From NCBI RefSeq assembly GCF_949628265.1, contig NC_088790.1, positions 7,630,545 through 7,694,544 of the forward strand: a DNA stretch of 64,000 nt, written 5' to 3'. The notes beneath the pieces are model-generated. The model did no database searches and was not told the DNA's origin. It was given only the letters and a program-made list of their open reading frames with translations. The stretch's first letter is position 1. Each line of letters opens with the position of its first letter. A program made the position numbers and the translations under genes. This stretch comes from Cloeon dipterum (Eukaryota; Arthropoda; Insecta; Ephemeroptera; Baetidae). This document shows, one piece after another, positions 32,501 through 46,162 of the stretch.

Positions 32501-33425
32501 TCGGCAACATCATCGCTGGTATGCTAATTGGAATAGCCGGCAAACGCAACCTTTTTGGTAAGTCGGAATATTTCGGCCAAAAAAATTTATTTAATAATTC
32601 CGTCCAGTCATAATTACGTTGAGTTAGTATACAAAATAATTGAGTAATTTTCAAAGTATTCAGGATCCCGTTTCACCTAATTCCTAATAAATCAACTCAT
32701 CTTTTTTTAACATTATATCGATCTGCATGTTATAGCATCTACGTCAATGTTAAAGATACTAATATTGCCTGTTTTTTAGGCCAGCATTTGTCATTACTTT
32801 AATTGATTTATGAATACTTTAACTTAACAACATTATGTCGGCTAGTAAAAAATTGTGAATTTGCATAGGATAATGCACCAAACTCCAGAAAAATGTATCA
32901 ATCCATAAATGAAAAATGGATGATTTTATTTAGAACTGATATTTTAAAAGACATATTTTGCAGATTTTGGTATTTTGTATTTAAAATTACAGTGATATCT
33001 TCACTTGCTGCTGCGGTAGCGGTCGGCATTGTGCCGCAAATAAGGCAGCCTACACTTTTATTGGTGGTGTACTGCTCGGCGCTATGCTTTGCAGGTGCTG
33101 GACCTGGCATCCTCGCAGCCGGGACTATCGATCTCTTCCCAACCTCTCTAAGGTTAATCTCTACAATTAATCTTGCAGTATAAATAAAAAATTTGATCAA
33201 CAGAGGGATGGCAACCTGCTTGTCGATGATGATGGCCCGCACCGGCGCTCTTCTCACAACAATAGCTTTTGCTGCACTGCTCGAAATCAAGTGCGAGTAT
33301 TCCTTCTACATGCTTTGTGCAGTATTAACTGGTGAGCGTAATAGAAAATAAATAATTCACGCCAACTCATCACGACTGATTCCGCAGGTTGCGCGATTCT
33401 CGGGCTTCGTATCCCCGCTAGATGA
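29588..33425 (+). CDS. SV2-like major facilitator superfamily transporter
   Basis: Twelve-helix membrane transporter of the synaptic-vesicle-glycoprotein-2 branch of the MFS; insects carry many such genes and the substrate cannot be read. Exons in phase: 29588-29675, 29766-29927, 30004-30166, 30319-30493, 30714-30914, 31658-32004, 32424-32557, 32993-33152, 33204-33331, 33388-33425; 531 residues. Seen: FEESITLAGNGKF before helix 1, LPAAECELDLSLKEKGLLGS, helix 2-3 loop GAVGDVCGRRRT, helix 4 with LMYVYLGEFYNNAKRPRA, SWRIFLGACSIPSF, the family motif LPESPKFLISKGR, a luminal loop, and GTIDLFPTSLRGMATCLSMMMARTGA. The ATG at 29588 rather than the nested 29602 one keeps the frame across the first intron. 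The 30494-30713 intron is uncertain: an upstream acceptor at 30672 also keeps the frame and would add 14 residues. Symbol not assigned. Confidence 0.88.
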
Positions 33426-33502
33426 GCGATTCCATCATGGCATTAGGGATTATTTGTTTGAAATGAAAACCGTCTGCTGTTTATTGCATTAGATTTTATC
33501 TC

Positions 33503-33508
33503 TTTATT
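33503..33508 (-). terminator. Candidate CRF-BP polyadenylation signal
   Basis: Minus-strand AATAAA about 370 bases after the CRF-BP stop. It lies between the transporter stop and the transporter's own signal, so the two convergent 3' UTRs would overlap. Confidence 0.4.
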
Positions 33509-33581
33509 GACAGACTCTAAAAAAGAAACACACCCACGAATGAATACACTGTGCAGACTCTGAAGAGGAAAGTGGTAATTC

Positions 33582-33587
33582 AATAAA
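33582..33587 (+). terminator. Candidate SV2-like gene polyadenylation signal
   Basis: AATAAA about 157 bases after the transporter stop codon, in a normal position for a short insect 3' UTR. Confidence 0.45.
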
Positions 33588-33874
33588 ATGTCAAAAAATA
33601 TGAAACGTTTACGGGAAGTTTTACAATGTTTGCTGTTTATGACACCATCATTTTTGGACAGGCAGAAATGAGTTCAAAAATAGTGGGGCTTAGGCGCTCT
33701 CCGTATATATGTGTGATAAATAATGGTTACAGCGCTTATCAGAATACACATCATCTACAATTGGGATTTGCACAGCAGGAAACAAAAAATGTGATCAACT
33801 AGTCAGCTAACATCGTGTCGTTTCAGGTTTCGCAGATGCACAATATCGCACGAAGAGGAAACGTGTCGTAAGAA

Positions 33875-36800
33875 TTAAAGACCACAAACGACCGCCGCCA
33901 TGTCTTCCTCGCTGGCCGGCCGAACAGCCACGGTGACTGCGTTGTCAAACTCGCCACTCGACACCAAACGAACAGCAGTCACGCCGCAAAGCACCGTCTC
34001 CTCAGTGCTCCCTAAAACAAAATCCATGTTCTGCTAGCCTGGAGTGACACGGGTGGGAAAATTTGCAATTCAATGAAAAGTGGCATGAGCTGCCAAAACT
34101 TTTGACTCAGCTGAAAATCAACCCTGAACTCATGACGGCCATAACAAACTGAAAATATTTTATTAGTGTTCTTATGCGCTCGTTCATTGTGTTTATGAGC
34201 TTTGTTAAAATTTTATCTGGCATGAATACACTTTTTATTTGAGTGAAGATACTGTATTTACAGAATGGACAAAAACAAGTTGAATGATACTTATTGAATT
34301 CGGCATAAGCAACATGAGGTAGAGCTAGTCACACGCAGATGCACACGTATTTGGGTCACACGTACCTGGCCTCGAATCTAGACCGCAGATTGAGTCGGCT
34401 AAAGCCAAGTGCCGCGTGTCCAACCCTTCTGATCCGCCTACTTCGACATAATCTGTGAGTCCGCGCTTCTCACACTGACAACAAGCAAAATGATTTTTTT
34501 TTTATTTTAACACAGCACTTTCTCTGTTTCGACTCACCTTATGAATGGTTCCAATTTCCATTTCGAGGTTGCGTTTGGTGTTTGTCATGCCGACACTAAG
34601 AGACAGAACTGTTACCCTGGCAGGAAAGAGTGAGGCAAGGCTGCAATTGACCGATTTGCCGTAATTGCGCAGAGTGTAGACGTCAGCAGTACCCTCCAGC
34701 AGAATGTTGCAAGCTGCAAAAAAATTAATTGGCGATCGAACTTCAATTAAAATCGCGAGATTTTCGAGGGCACAAAATAAATGACGTGTCGGTCCTACGT
34801 TTCTAATTAACCATAACGTGGGCAAGAAAACAGGCGTAATTCAAAGCGTGGTGATGAGAAAGTAATCGAATAAGGCATCATAATTTAACACGCTGCCTCG
34901 AGAGATTCAGCCAAATTGATATTGTCGCTAACGACCTTCTCGCCTAGCGAGCTTCGCGGGGTGGTTAGGCCGTCGGCCCTCTTGTGATGCGAGAGATCTT
35001 CTTGTCTCATTACACGGATTAATAGGCGACGACAAGCTTTCAGCTGGAATTAAACTGCAGCGGTCTAACAGTGAGCAGTGCGTCAAATTCAATCAGCCCG
35101 GGACACTGAACTGCGGCACGCCAGTTACATCATTAGTTAAATTTCACCGTCAATCGCAAATCAATTATGAAATGAATCAACTGTTAAAAGCGAATTGCTA
35201 GGTTTGTTAGTCAGTCTTCCTGGGATAAGATTTATTGTGAGAGTATACGAAATTAAAAATCAACAGTCTCCCAATGGGCGTCATATTAGACATAGCAAAC
35301 GCAGCAGTGCAACTCAATAGCGTTGCTGTGGAGTTATGAACTATACATTACTGCATCGCTTTTGTTGAAGATTTCTATATACAGACAATCAGCTAAAATT
35401 TATGGAGCTTCTTTGATAAAAATACCGCTTAAAGCCCATTGCTGCAAGTCGACATATATCAAACACCACAAAGCGTTTCTAAGGACTGGAATCAGAATAA
35501 GCTGGTCTCATTTTGCAAACCATACTTCTCCTTTACTTTAACGGGTGTGTCCATTTTTGCGTGCTGACGAGATATTTCGAACACTTGACTGTGTGTGTAT
35601 ACTCACGGGCAGGATTCCGGGGGAAGCGGACCGACACGGTAAAGCCGCGCGACTTCTGCGGCACCCTGAACTGGACAAGAGCCGCGTTCTGGTAGCTCAT
35701 GAGACTCCTTTTCTGCTGGCCGAACGCGCTGGGGGCAGCTGCGACCCCGCGGAGGCCGGAAGTAGATTCCTCTGCAGGGGCTCCATTGCAGGTTTCGATG
35801 AATCGCCGGCGCATTGGCAGAGGGTGGTCCTCCTCAGCGGGGAAATACTCGCGGTTCAGCTCCCAGCCATCAAAAAGCTGCAAAAGTGGGACACCAGCCC
35901 GTTGCATTATTATACATATTTGGAAATTCCGATTTCGTCATCGCCGGGAGCGGCGACCCATTTTTTGCTTTCACGCTGCGATAAAATATTTTGATTGAAT
36001 ATATTGCCATTTTCTCTGAAACTGTTACAACGGAGATAGAAACTAATTGCAACGTGATGTCCAATTAGTGCTTAGAAATCAGGCTAATTGGCCTAATTGT
36101 TACGCGAATCTGACGCTACCTAGGCTTCTTGATTTGGTTAAACTCTGCAAGCAGCGTGCAAACGAAAGCTCAGGATATGCAACACGCTCGACAATGGCGT
36201 CGCGCGGGTTGCTTTTAGCGCGTCGCTAATGCAGTTTTCATCTCGAGCAGCGTGATACGCTCATTAAATTGGAACGTACCGCGACAAGGCCTCCCTGCAA
36301 GCACGGGACATCAACGTAACTGAGGGTGAGGTGCACTCTGCGATCAGGATCAGTGAGCAGGTATAAGCCGCACACCTCACCGCCGGTGTCACCTTTGAAG
36401 TAGTAATTGCCTTCCTCTGACGCAACAGTCATGCAATCTGCAACAATTTTCGATTTTCCTGTGTTAATTCGAGCACGAAAATGCATTTAGCTCTCCGAGG
36501 GATTAAACATTTATCGTGCACACTTGTGTGGGTGCCCTATTTCGCTTCACGGATGACAGAGCGTGAAATGTGCAGCATCGGGATTTCAAACACAGATCTG
36601 TTTTGCATATTACATTGTTTTGACAGCCGTGCATTACTTTTACTTTCTGTTGGAGATGTGTGACTGCTTTGATCGATTTATCTCTATCAACGGATAGATT
36701 TTTTAACCGCGGTGCTTACGTCAATTTCCACCTGCCAAATACAATCAACGTAATATATATTGTTTACACATGAAATGAAAATGTCTAAAAGAGGTGCATT

Positions 36801-39421
36801 TGCTGTTTTCCTTTTTTAATTATGGCTTTATAAATCGCAAGTTTTTTTCTAATTTCTCATAAAGGGCCTCGAAGACATGATAATTTAGCTGTTCACAACG
36901 AACCATCTCGTGGGTATTATCTTTGTTCAGCGGGGTCTTGAAGGCTAGTCGATATCGGGAAGAAGGGCTACCCCGCAATTTCATCACTGCCACTGAGCGA
37001 ATAGGTGTTTCCCCTGTGATAATAGACCGACCTTTTTGTTGAGCAAACACTGTATCGTCCGCCCGTTATAACAAATACGTTTGCGTTGGATGCCCACAAA
37101 TTGGGACGCAGGGGAAAATTTGCACAGGCCAGCTACTTCAATTAATCCTAGTTAATTAACAGGAAACTTGCCTGCCTCTCTCTTAACGCGAAAACACAGG
37201 AATAAAGAGAATTTGCGCGTAGGGGTTAGATTAAGGGCACAGCTAAAGCTGGGGAAGAGAACTTTTAGATTATAAATATGCAACAATTAGACGAGAGAAC
37301 TTACTCTCAGCAGGCAGAGGTATGTTTGATAAACAATAAACCTTTCGCCTAAGTCGTGTATTAACTTACAGTTGCGTTGGGTGCTACTTCTTGCTGAAAC
37401 AACCCCTTTGTGTGCAATGTTTGCGCTGGCACAACAAAAACTCTCAAGGAGCAAAATCCCCTTTCGCGAGCACCAAACATTGTCGTGCACACACAATTAA
37501 ATGTACATGCTGCACACAAGAGATATAGAGATAGTTAAAGAGCTTGCCTGTTATAATGTGCTCAGCAGATCGTCTTGTGCGTTTTTCTACGAAACTCGAC
37601 GGCAAAGTCAACCCGAGAATTCCAGACTTAACAGACAGGTTTTGGTTGTTGGATGGTGTCGTAACCTGGAACAAGAGCGGACGGAAATAATTCAAAAGTA
37701 AAACAATCGTTATATGCGGGTACCCAGTTTCCAAAATGTTGTAAAATTTATAAGTACTGATAAATCCTGCGTGGCTTTAATAATCAGAGAAGTGGCAAGT
37801 TTTGCTACTATTTTGGAATCATCAGTCTCAGCGACTTGTTCGCTAAAGCTACAAATGCCTGATTTTACCAATTTGTGATTTTTATTCTAAATTCTCGAAA
37901 TTATATTTGTCCTGACTTATTTAAATTTGATATTTTTCTATCTTTCAGTGCTTCAAAATCGTTGGATATGTCTGGGTTTTTTTCATGTAATCAAGCTTAC
38001 AGAAAAAATTGTAATCTGGCGGTATTATTATTCTGCACGTTCGCTCTGCAGTCCTCCTACGCAGCGATGAAAAATTATCACGTTAATTAGAAGACAGCGT
38101 TTCGCCGGGCATATCTATTATGCGTATCCACTTACTACACAAGTCTCTTGCTCAAGCGGCGTGATTACTTTTTTGTAAACAATATTTGTGCTTTGTTACT
38201 CAAAAACACAATAGTAAAGGCTTTATAAATATCTTGCTGTCATCTTGAATATTAATTTTCCTTTGAAATGAGAAGGATTCGGAGAAATACAGTTTTCACT
38301 TTAGCAAGCAGGCTAAAGGCAACACCTATTTCACTCAAAAAATGTGAAAATAAAAAAATATATAGAGTAGCTATATCGGCAAATCAAAATAAAAAAGCCA
38401 ATCATATATTTAATTTACTGAGTTTGACATCACTGTCACGATGAAACTTTCCTTCATGCACATTTAGTGATATTGTTGGAACATGAGTGGGTGAAATAAT
38501 GGCACTCTTAAAGCATAGAGATTTTTCGTTAGAATAAAGCCATGCAAAAGGCATTAGATTTCATTAATCGTATTTTCTATTGCGTCGTGGTAGGGCTGAA
38601 ATTGCGCATCGCTTAACAAATAACCAAATTTTCTCTGTCGAATTGATTGCTGCCCTTTTCTTGCAAAAAGGAAATTCGTGTTTGATTGTTGAGCTATGCG
38701 CAATTTTTCCACCACCTGGATGATTTTTAATTTTTCAGGTGGATCAAAAAGATTTTATTCAAAGCCTAAAATGCTTATTTTTGGACGCTATCCACCAAAT
38801 TAAATTCATTGTTAGTCTCCAGGTCATGAGAAAACTATAAATTAAATAACTGGAGACTGTTTGGTTCAAATCAGTTTTTGTTGAACCCACGTTGACTTGT
38901 TTTCAAATAAATGTTGCTTGGTGTGCTGTAAAAATGCAATTTGTTCGCAAAAATACCATCTGATTTCATTTCCGTTTTATTGCTCTGACCGATGAGAATA
39001 GAAAAAGTAATTCCATTTTCCAAGCTTTGTCGGGAAAAGGAAAATTTCCACTGTGAGCATCAAAGAGAAAGTGCCTTATTCTCAACACTACCGGTCCGGA
39101 AATTATGCTCTGATTGCGTGTAGATTGCAGCGATCGAAGTCTTTCAACTGTAAATCAGTTTGCTCCTTTAAAGTCCAGCGACGCAAACTGTATTTTATCA
39201 CGGAATCGTTTTAATTTACAAATAATTGCTTGATGCAAAATATTTTGACTTGCCATATCATGCCAGTAACCTACGTAGTATTTTTTACTATCAAAAAACT
39301 TGAATTGCCTTTAATAGATTAAATCACATACCTTGCTTGAATCCACAAGTGCAGCAGGAAGGGCCAAAGATAGTGCCGAGAAAAAGGAAAGGAAGATCGC
39401 TAACTGAGGGAAGGCCGTCAT
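33875..39421 (-). CDS. CRHBP: Corticotropin-releasing factor-binding protein
   Basis: Secreted protein that binds CRF/urocortin peptides (in insects, probably DH44-type diuretic hormones). Minus-strand exons in phase: 39421-39332, 37665-37548, 36437-36280, 35877-35607, 34713-34538, 34474-34366, 34011-33875 (stop TAA); 352 residues (human 322). Seen: signal peptide MTAFPQLAIFLSFFSALSLA, a poorly conserved spacer, then the first CUB-like domain (DCMTVASEEGNYYFKG, GEVCGLYLLTDPDRRV, VPCLQGGLVALFDGWELN, EEDHPLP, SSQ-like SYQNAALVQFRVP, GFTVSVRFPRNPAPCN) and the second (VNCSLASLFPARV, IHKCEKRGLTDYVEVGG, LDTRHLALADSICGL, AVRLVSSGEFDNAVTVAV). Cysteines fall where the family has them. The small second exon ends at a GC donor (ACAG|GCAAGC); it is the only segment that restores the frame to DCMTVASEEG. 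Intron 36438-37547 and intron 37666-39331 hold nothing else I recognise. Confidence 0.9.
37549..37666 (-). other. Region of CRF-BP exon 2 and its GC donor
   Basis: The exon (37665-37548) encodes VTTPSNNQNLSVKSGILGLT to AEHIIT and ends phase 1 at ACAG followed by GCAAGC. Joined to the 36437 acceptor it gives IIT-DCMTVASEEG. It is weakly conserved, so its assignment depends on phase and splice signals. Confidence 0.6.
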
Positions 39422-39544
39422 TTTTTTACCTAGAACATCATCAAAAGTAATACGCCATGAGAAAGTTTTCTCATTTCAGAGATACTCGGATCAATCGAAT
39501 GCCGCTTTCCGAAATTGTCGAGATAAAATAAAAATTATACTCAC

Positions 39545-39650
39545 TCTGAACGGAAAGACGAACGAGAGCTATTTGCCAGCGAGCAGGGTGCGAAAAGGTC
39601 GGTGTGGCCGCAAATAAGGGAGGCAGCCAGTGCGGTCCAGCTCTTATACT
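39545..39650 (-). promoter_or_regulatory. CRF-BP core promoter with TATA box and 5' UTR exon
   Basis: On the minus strand TATAAGAG (39648-39641) would direct a start near 39615. The short leader ends CCGTTCAGA|GTGAGT at 39545 and could splice to the acceptor at 39430, eight bases before the ATG at 39421. This arrangement is inferred from motifs and their spacing. Confidence 0.5.
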
Positions 39651-42600
39651 TATGTGTAGGCAACCAGCGCATGCACCGCATCCATCCTCCCACTCGATTG
39701 CCGCTGTCACCACGCACTTGTGCTCATCCTTCTTCAGCTTTATTACAATTCCTCCCCGATTTCTTCCTCGCGAGAGGAATGCCAAACTTATATTTTCCAT
39801 CTGCATCTTATTCTCAATTGGCTTGATTCGCACGCGCGTACGCACGTTTCCAAAGGAGGAAAAAGTTGTGTCGTCTTCATACTTTGTTTGTTCAAGCTTT
39901 TATTCGACGCGACATTTGGCCTGGAAGAAAATTGAATTTTCTGACCTAATGGATTCGCGACAACTTCTTCAAACTGAACGAAGCCACAGTTTCCACATGA
40001 AAATTGGCTACACTTCAGCAGGCACTGCAATTTTATTTCTGCCATATGGGTGAATTCGAAAGTGAATGAAGTTAAATTGTCTCTTCATATTAGAATCACA
40101 ACGCGCAGTCTAATTGAATCGGGACCTCTTTAATAAACTTTCGGCCCTCTGAAGGGAGCATGCCATTCCTCAAATTTCCGCCGAGACCAAAAGCAAGCAA
40201 GTAGAAACGGAAATGGGACTTTTGAATAAATAAGCGTAACGCAGCTCTCACACAAAAAGAGCAATGGCGGAATGTTGACCTTGCTGCGAAATGCCAATGG
40301 ATCAATATTGAGGGGTTTTCTAATTACAAAACTCGAATGGATCACTTTGCCCAACGTCAATGAGATGCTTCCCACTGGTTTTACACCGCGGAAAGAAAAA
40401 AGCGGGTTGCCTTCGTTTCAACGAAGATAGGGAGGAGAATGGGCCGCGTACACGGAGCTCGATGTTTTGCACAGGTTTTTTTCAGTGCGGTCGCTGAATC
40501 GTAAAAGATGGAAGAGCAGCAGGGCGCGCATTATCACTCTCTTGCCCCGTGATTGACGGCGAAATTATTATTAAAGTTGAAGGGAGATGAGTGTGTTCCT
40601 GAGGGTACTCTCGTAATGATGATAGACTGGTAGCAACCAGCGTCAATGACATTGCATCAATAGCATATCTCTCTCCCTGGCGCTCGAGAATATTCAAGAG
40701 CGAGTGTAATATCTGTCTATTCATGTGTGTTCGATTCCGCGGTGAAAAGGAAATGTGTCTCCTTCTCCATAAAAGCTCTAAAACAAATTGATCAAAGGAT
40801 ATTCCAGCAGCCAAATGCTAAAATAACGGACGAAGCTGCTTTCTCTCATCGTGTCTTTTGACAATTTTTCGAAATTATTTAGTATTCTTTTGAAGTCAAG
40901 GCGTCAAAGAACGAAAATGTTGGAGTGGGGCACAGATTCTGCTTAGTGGATTCGCCTGCGTGTTTCGTTTTGCAAAAGCGCAAAGGTATTGGAGAGGTGC
41001 TGCGTTACACAAAATTAAATTTTCAATAAAAGGCTTTTAACTCGAGCTCGAGGGAGAGCCCCTTCAAAGTTCGCTCAGCCTCTTGTGTCGCACCTTTTAT
41101 CTCGCGCCTTGTGCGCCAGAGATTTTCCAAGTTTTCGTTTCCTCCTGCGTGTGCCTTTCTCTGCTTCTAATTCAGTTCCCTCGGATGCTTATTTATCGTC
41201 GACAAGCAGACGATTTCGCACTGAACACAATTTCCAAGGCACACAGGTGCGAATTGATAAAGGTTGATCACGGCCTTTGTGTAACTTCAGCTCCCAAAGC
41301 AATAGGGGCAGTTGAAAATCTATTACCGGGTTTAATACAATTTAGGAACCACAGGTGAGTCAAGCAATATTCTTGCCACTTCATTGAATAATGATGAACT
41401 CACTGTCAGGTGCAACCACGACTATAAAGGTCAGAAGTCTTTTACTCTTTGGCGTGTTCCCCTTGTTTGCCACCCTTTGGTGCGCGAGCACATCTGACAC
41501 AAAAGATTCCCTCTGTGCTAAAAACTTCAGTCCCTGCTCCCACACACAATAAAAGTTTCGCACCTCTCCCTCCGTGGACACTTTGTGCGCCCTATCTTTT
41601 GAGCTTTCCCTTGCCGTAAAACCATAGAGAGGACAACGTGCAGAGTAAAATGTAACCTTTAACTACGTAACTTATTTTAACTCTAATAGAATTGAGGTAT
41701 ATGGAAAAGCAAAGAGACACGCTTGTAACGGTTTATTCCATCTCCTGATTTGTAAAGAGTGACCTACCACACCTGCGTGAGGACTGCGAGTGCAAATTTT
41801 GTGAAAACCCAATGAATTTCTACAATTTTCAAGACTGTTATAAAAACAAGTTGTCTCAAGAAATATCGTGTATCCTAATTTATTTTGTCTGTTATTCACT
41901 TTTTGTGTTTAATAAATATGTTATCATCATGGAAAAACAAAATCTTGTATTGAATGAAGGAGGCTGATTTAAAACTTGTCTCCAGGTGAGCTAAAACTGT
42001 AAATTTCCCTAAGGGGGAAAAAAGAAAATATGAATAAAGTGAGACTGAATCCAATACAGTTATTTCTACTCTATATTTTCTGGTTTTGTCACTCCCAAAA
42101 TAAATAAAAACGTTAAAATCTCATTATTTTCAAATGTATGGGGCTATAACTATATTATTTATCTTGAAATTTCCCTAAGTTCCTTGCAAGCTGATAAATC
42201 AATGCTTTAGTAAATTAAAAAATATATATTTCTTCCTTTTTGAGCCTAACATTCTCTATGTGTTATTTCAAAAAGTCAGATTTACATAATGAATTCAATT
42301 TATTTGAAGAGTTCATGCTCAGTTACATATTAATTAATTCCAGCGTAGTAATAATAATCAGTATCATTGATCAGCTCGTTATGGCCACATGAGTTTTGAG
42401 ACAGTATTGAATCATTCCAACGATGATACCAAATTAGTTTTCCATCAAGGAGAAAGGAAACAATAGTTGATGTAAAGATTAAAATATATCTGATATCATT
42501 TTTTGAAAATAATTTTGAAATCTGCTGGAAGCTGCTTCTTCTCCAGTTTCATAATGTTAACAATTATTGTAGCACATCCTCACAGCGAGTGGCGGCTAAT

Positions 42601-43650
42601 GATTGCACTGCTTGCAGATCAAACATCTCCATTTTTCATGATATATTATACATATTTAACATACATTTAAGTAAATAGTCACAATAAGCTTGTCACGAGT
42701 TGTAAAAGTATTTGTCAGGTTGGGCGCACTCTCATACTTGTGCTATTACAAGAAATGTTAATTTCTACATGGTGCTTTAAATTTGTGTGCTTGAATCGTG
42801 GCAAAATGTGCGAGCAGACATTGGGAGCACTCATTTGGAAATAGCAAATATATTAAACACGACAGTTTCTAAATCTACCTATATGCAATAATGTACTCCT
42901 TGCAAAACACCCATATCACATTTCATTTAAAATCATCATCAATTTTAATAAAAATCTCCATTTTATTGTACATACACGATAGCAAAGTTGCAACAGCATT
43001 GTCACTGCAAGCAAATTCTGAGAGTGAGAGTGGCGACCCAACCCCTGAGTAAACCGTTTTTGCCAACTAGAGTATCTCAATGTCTATGATATCGACGAGA
43101 CTGCTCAAAAGTTAAAATTTAAATGGATGTATTCGTATTTTCCGCTCCATAATTCTGGATGGTGAAAAGTGGGGAGTAAATTGTGAACTCTCTTGAAATT
43201 TATCCACACTGTTTTTAAGATTTTCTCAAAGCTAGTTAGGCGTTGCAAATTGGCACCAAAACAATTTCAAAAGCAAACATTTCTTTTAACCATATCAATG
43301 AAACTTTTCTCATACTTAGCTTGTGACGCCACTCTGCTAATCAGAAAGAAGTCGTTTTCCCACACACTACTGGCCTCTTAACCCAGATATTTACACCATT
43401 CCACAATAGTTAAGCATACACATATCTCAATTTCCAACCATTTTAAATTCAGTTTTTGAGCCGCCTTGACCCTTATTTAACGAGTATAATCAAAGACTCT
43501 AATAATTGAATTAATTGCTAGCAAAGACCAAGGGGTGCCCATTACTGCTATGATCACTTTGAAAGGCTAAAAATAAATAAATTGTGATACTTTCCTACTG
43601 CCTAGATGTAATGTACATTCAGGAACGGTAAAAATGCTGTCTGGAAGCCA
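39651..43650. other. Gene-free stretch between CRF-BP promoter and CHIC stop
   Basis: Four kilobases with no supported exon on either strand. The right part is presumably CHIC 3' UTR, with a minus-strand AATAAA at 42962-42967. The ORFs at 39604-40053 and 41083-41358 show no family resemblance and are treated as chance. Confidence 0.45.
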
Positions 43651-45082
<1,432 letters not shown>

Positions 45083-46162
45083 CTTTTCTTCGAAGACGAT
45101 CCACAGTCTTCGACTTCGACCCGGATCTTTGCAAACCCTCTTCAGCACAGACGAGGGCGAATGGCACAAAAGTTAAAAAAATAATTTCAATTTCGTTAGC
45201 TTCAGAGGCATCGTCGACACGCTTCGACTCAACCTAAAAGTGTTTATGAAAACAATAACAGAAATTTTTGTCTGAGGCAGCACCAGCCTATTTCCCAAGA
45301 AAGAGACGTGAACAGCTGCGCACCACTGCGCACGGCAGTAAACATTTGGGCATTCAAATGCTGCCGCCTTGCGCAGTAATCGCAGCTGTATGAATTCAAA
45401 TATGGCGCCTCAGGCAAACTATGGCATCTCTTCGGAGCGCACGCTGTTTATTATTGGATAAAAATATCATAGGAGCGCATCCTCGGCGGTCGACAAGCGA
45501 GACGGAAGAATCGAATCTTCAACCCTGGTTGGTTTGGTATGAGGGTGTGGATGTTGCTGCGGGCCCTTGAAGCCAAATTTCGGGGAAATTTGATCGGGCA
45601 CCTTGCAAAACCTGGTTTAAATCGCGGGTTTCGTTGCAAATTGTTTGATCTCGACCAGCACACACACCACAGGTGAGACGCAAAGCGCATGGTTCAATAA
45701 TACAAAGCCGGCAAAATGTGTGTACGTGCAACTAAAGCATGTGAACATGACGATTTCAGGCGTCTGAATTTCCCCTTGCAGCTGCAATTACCCTTCATAC
45801 CGTTAGTTGCAATTGAATGGATTTGTCGCCATTGGTCTTACTGTTTTTATTTGAAGTATCGTATTGAAATAAGTTTGTTCTTTATTTTTGAATGATTGCA
45901 ACAACTGAGCTGTATTATTTTGTTCAATGTATTACAAAATTTGTGACGTTCATTTTTATCTGACGTGTGATGATGGCAAATTGATTTTTCACTTGGTCAC
46001 AGAATACGCCCTTTTTACCATTAACTTTTGATTTCACAATAATTTGAATTAGAAATTAATATGAAGTTATAGTTGTTAGTCTTTTTATTGATTTGTTGTA
46101 TTTTCTTACTGATAAAAGAACAAAATCAGCTTCATTATTATTTGTTCATATTCAGATAAAAA
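45083..46162. promoter_or_regulatory. Divergent intergenic region between CHIC and the zinc-finger gene
   Basis: About 1.1 kb between two genes transcribed away from each other. It has several TGCGCA motifs (around 45317, 45327 and 45373), half-sites of the NRF-1/Ewg type common in housekeeping promoters. A shared bidirectional promoter is plausible. No further coding sequence is supported. Confidence 0.4.

Noticed and set aside
32893-33183. ORF start upstream of the SV2-like exon (residues before VISSLAAA)
   Set aside because: The acceptor that keeps the frame is at 32991-32992; the upstream residues are intron read through.
35545-35998. 149-aa plus-strand ORF
   Set aside because: Shadow of CRF-BP exon 35607-35877, whose minus-strand reading matches the family.
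37287-37496. A 24-base microexon candidate in CRF-BP (acceptor and donor around 37385)
   Set aside because: It is phase 0 and does not supply the single base needed before DCMTVASEEG; the 37548-37665 exon does.
38814-38858. Nine-base perfect inverted repeat AGTCTCCAG / CTGGAGACT with a 27-base spacer
   Set aside because: The arms do not extend inward or outward, so the stem is too short for a microRNA precursor, and no terminal duplication suggests a mobile element.
39471-40053. Overlapping ORFs on both strands near the CRF-BP promoter
   Set aside because: No recognisable domain; they cover the TATA box and leader exon of CRF-BP.
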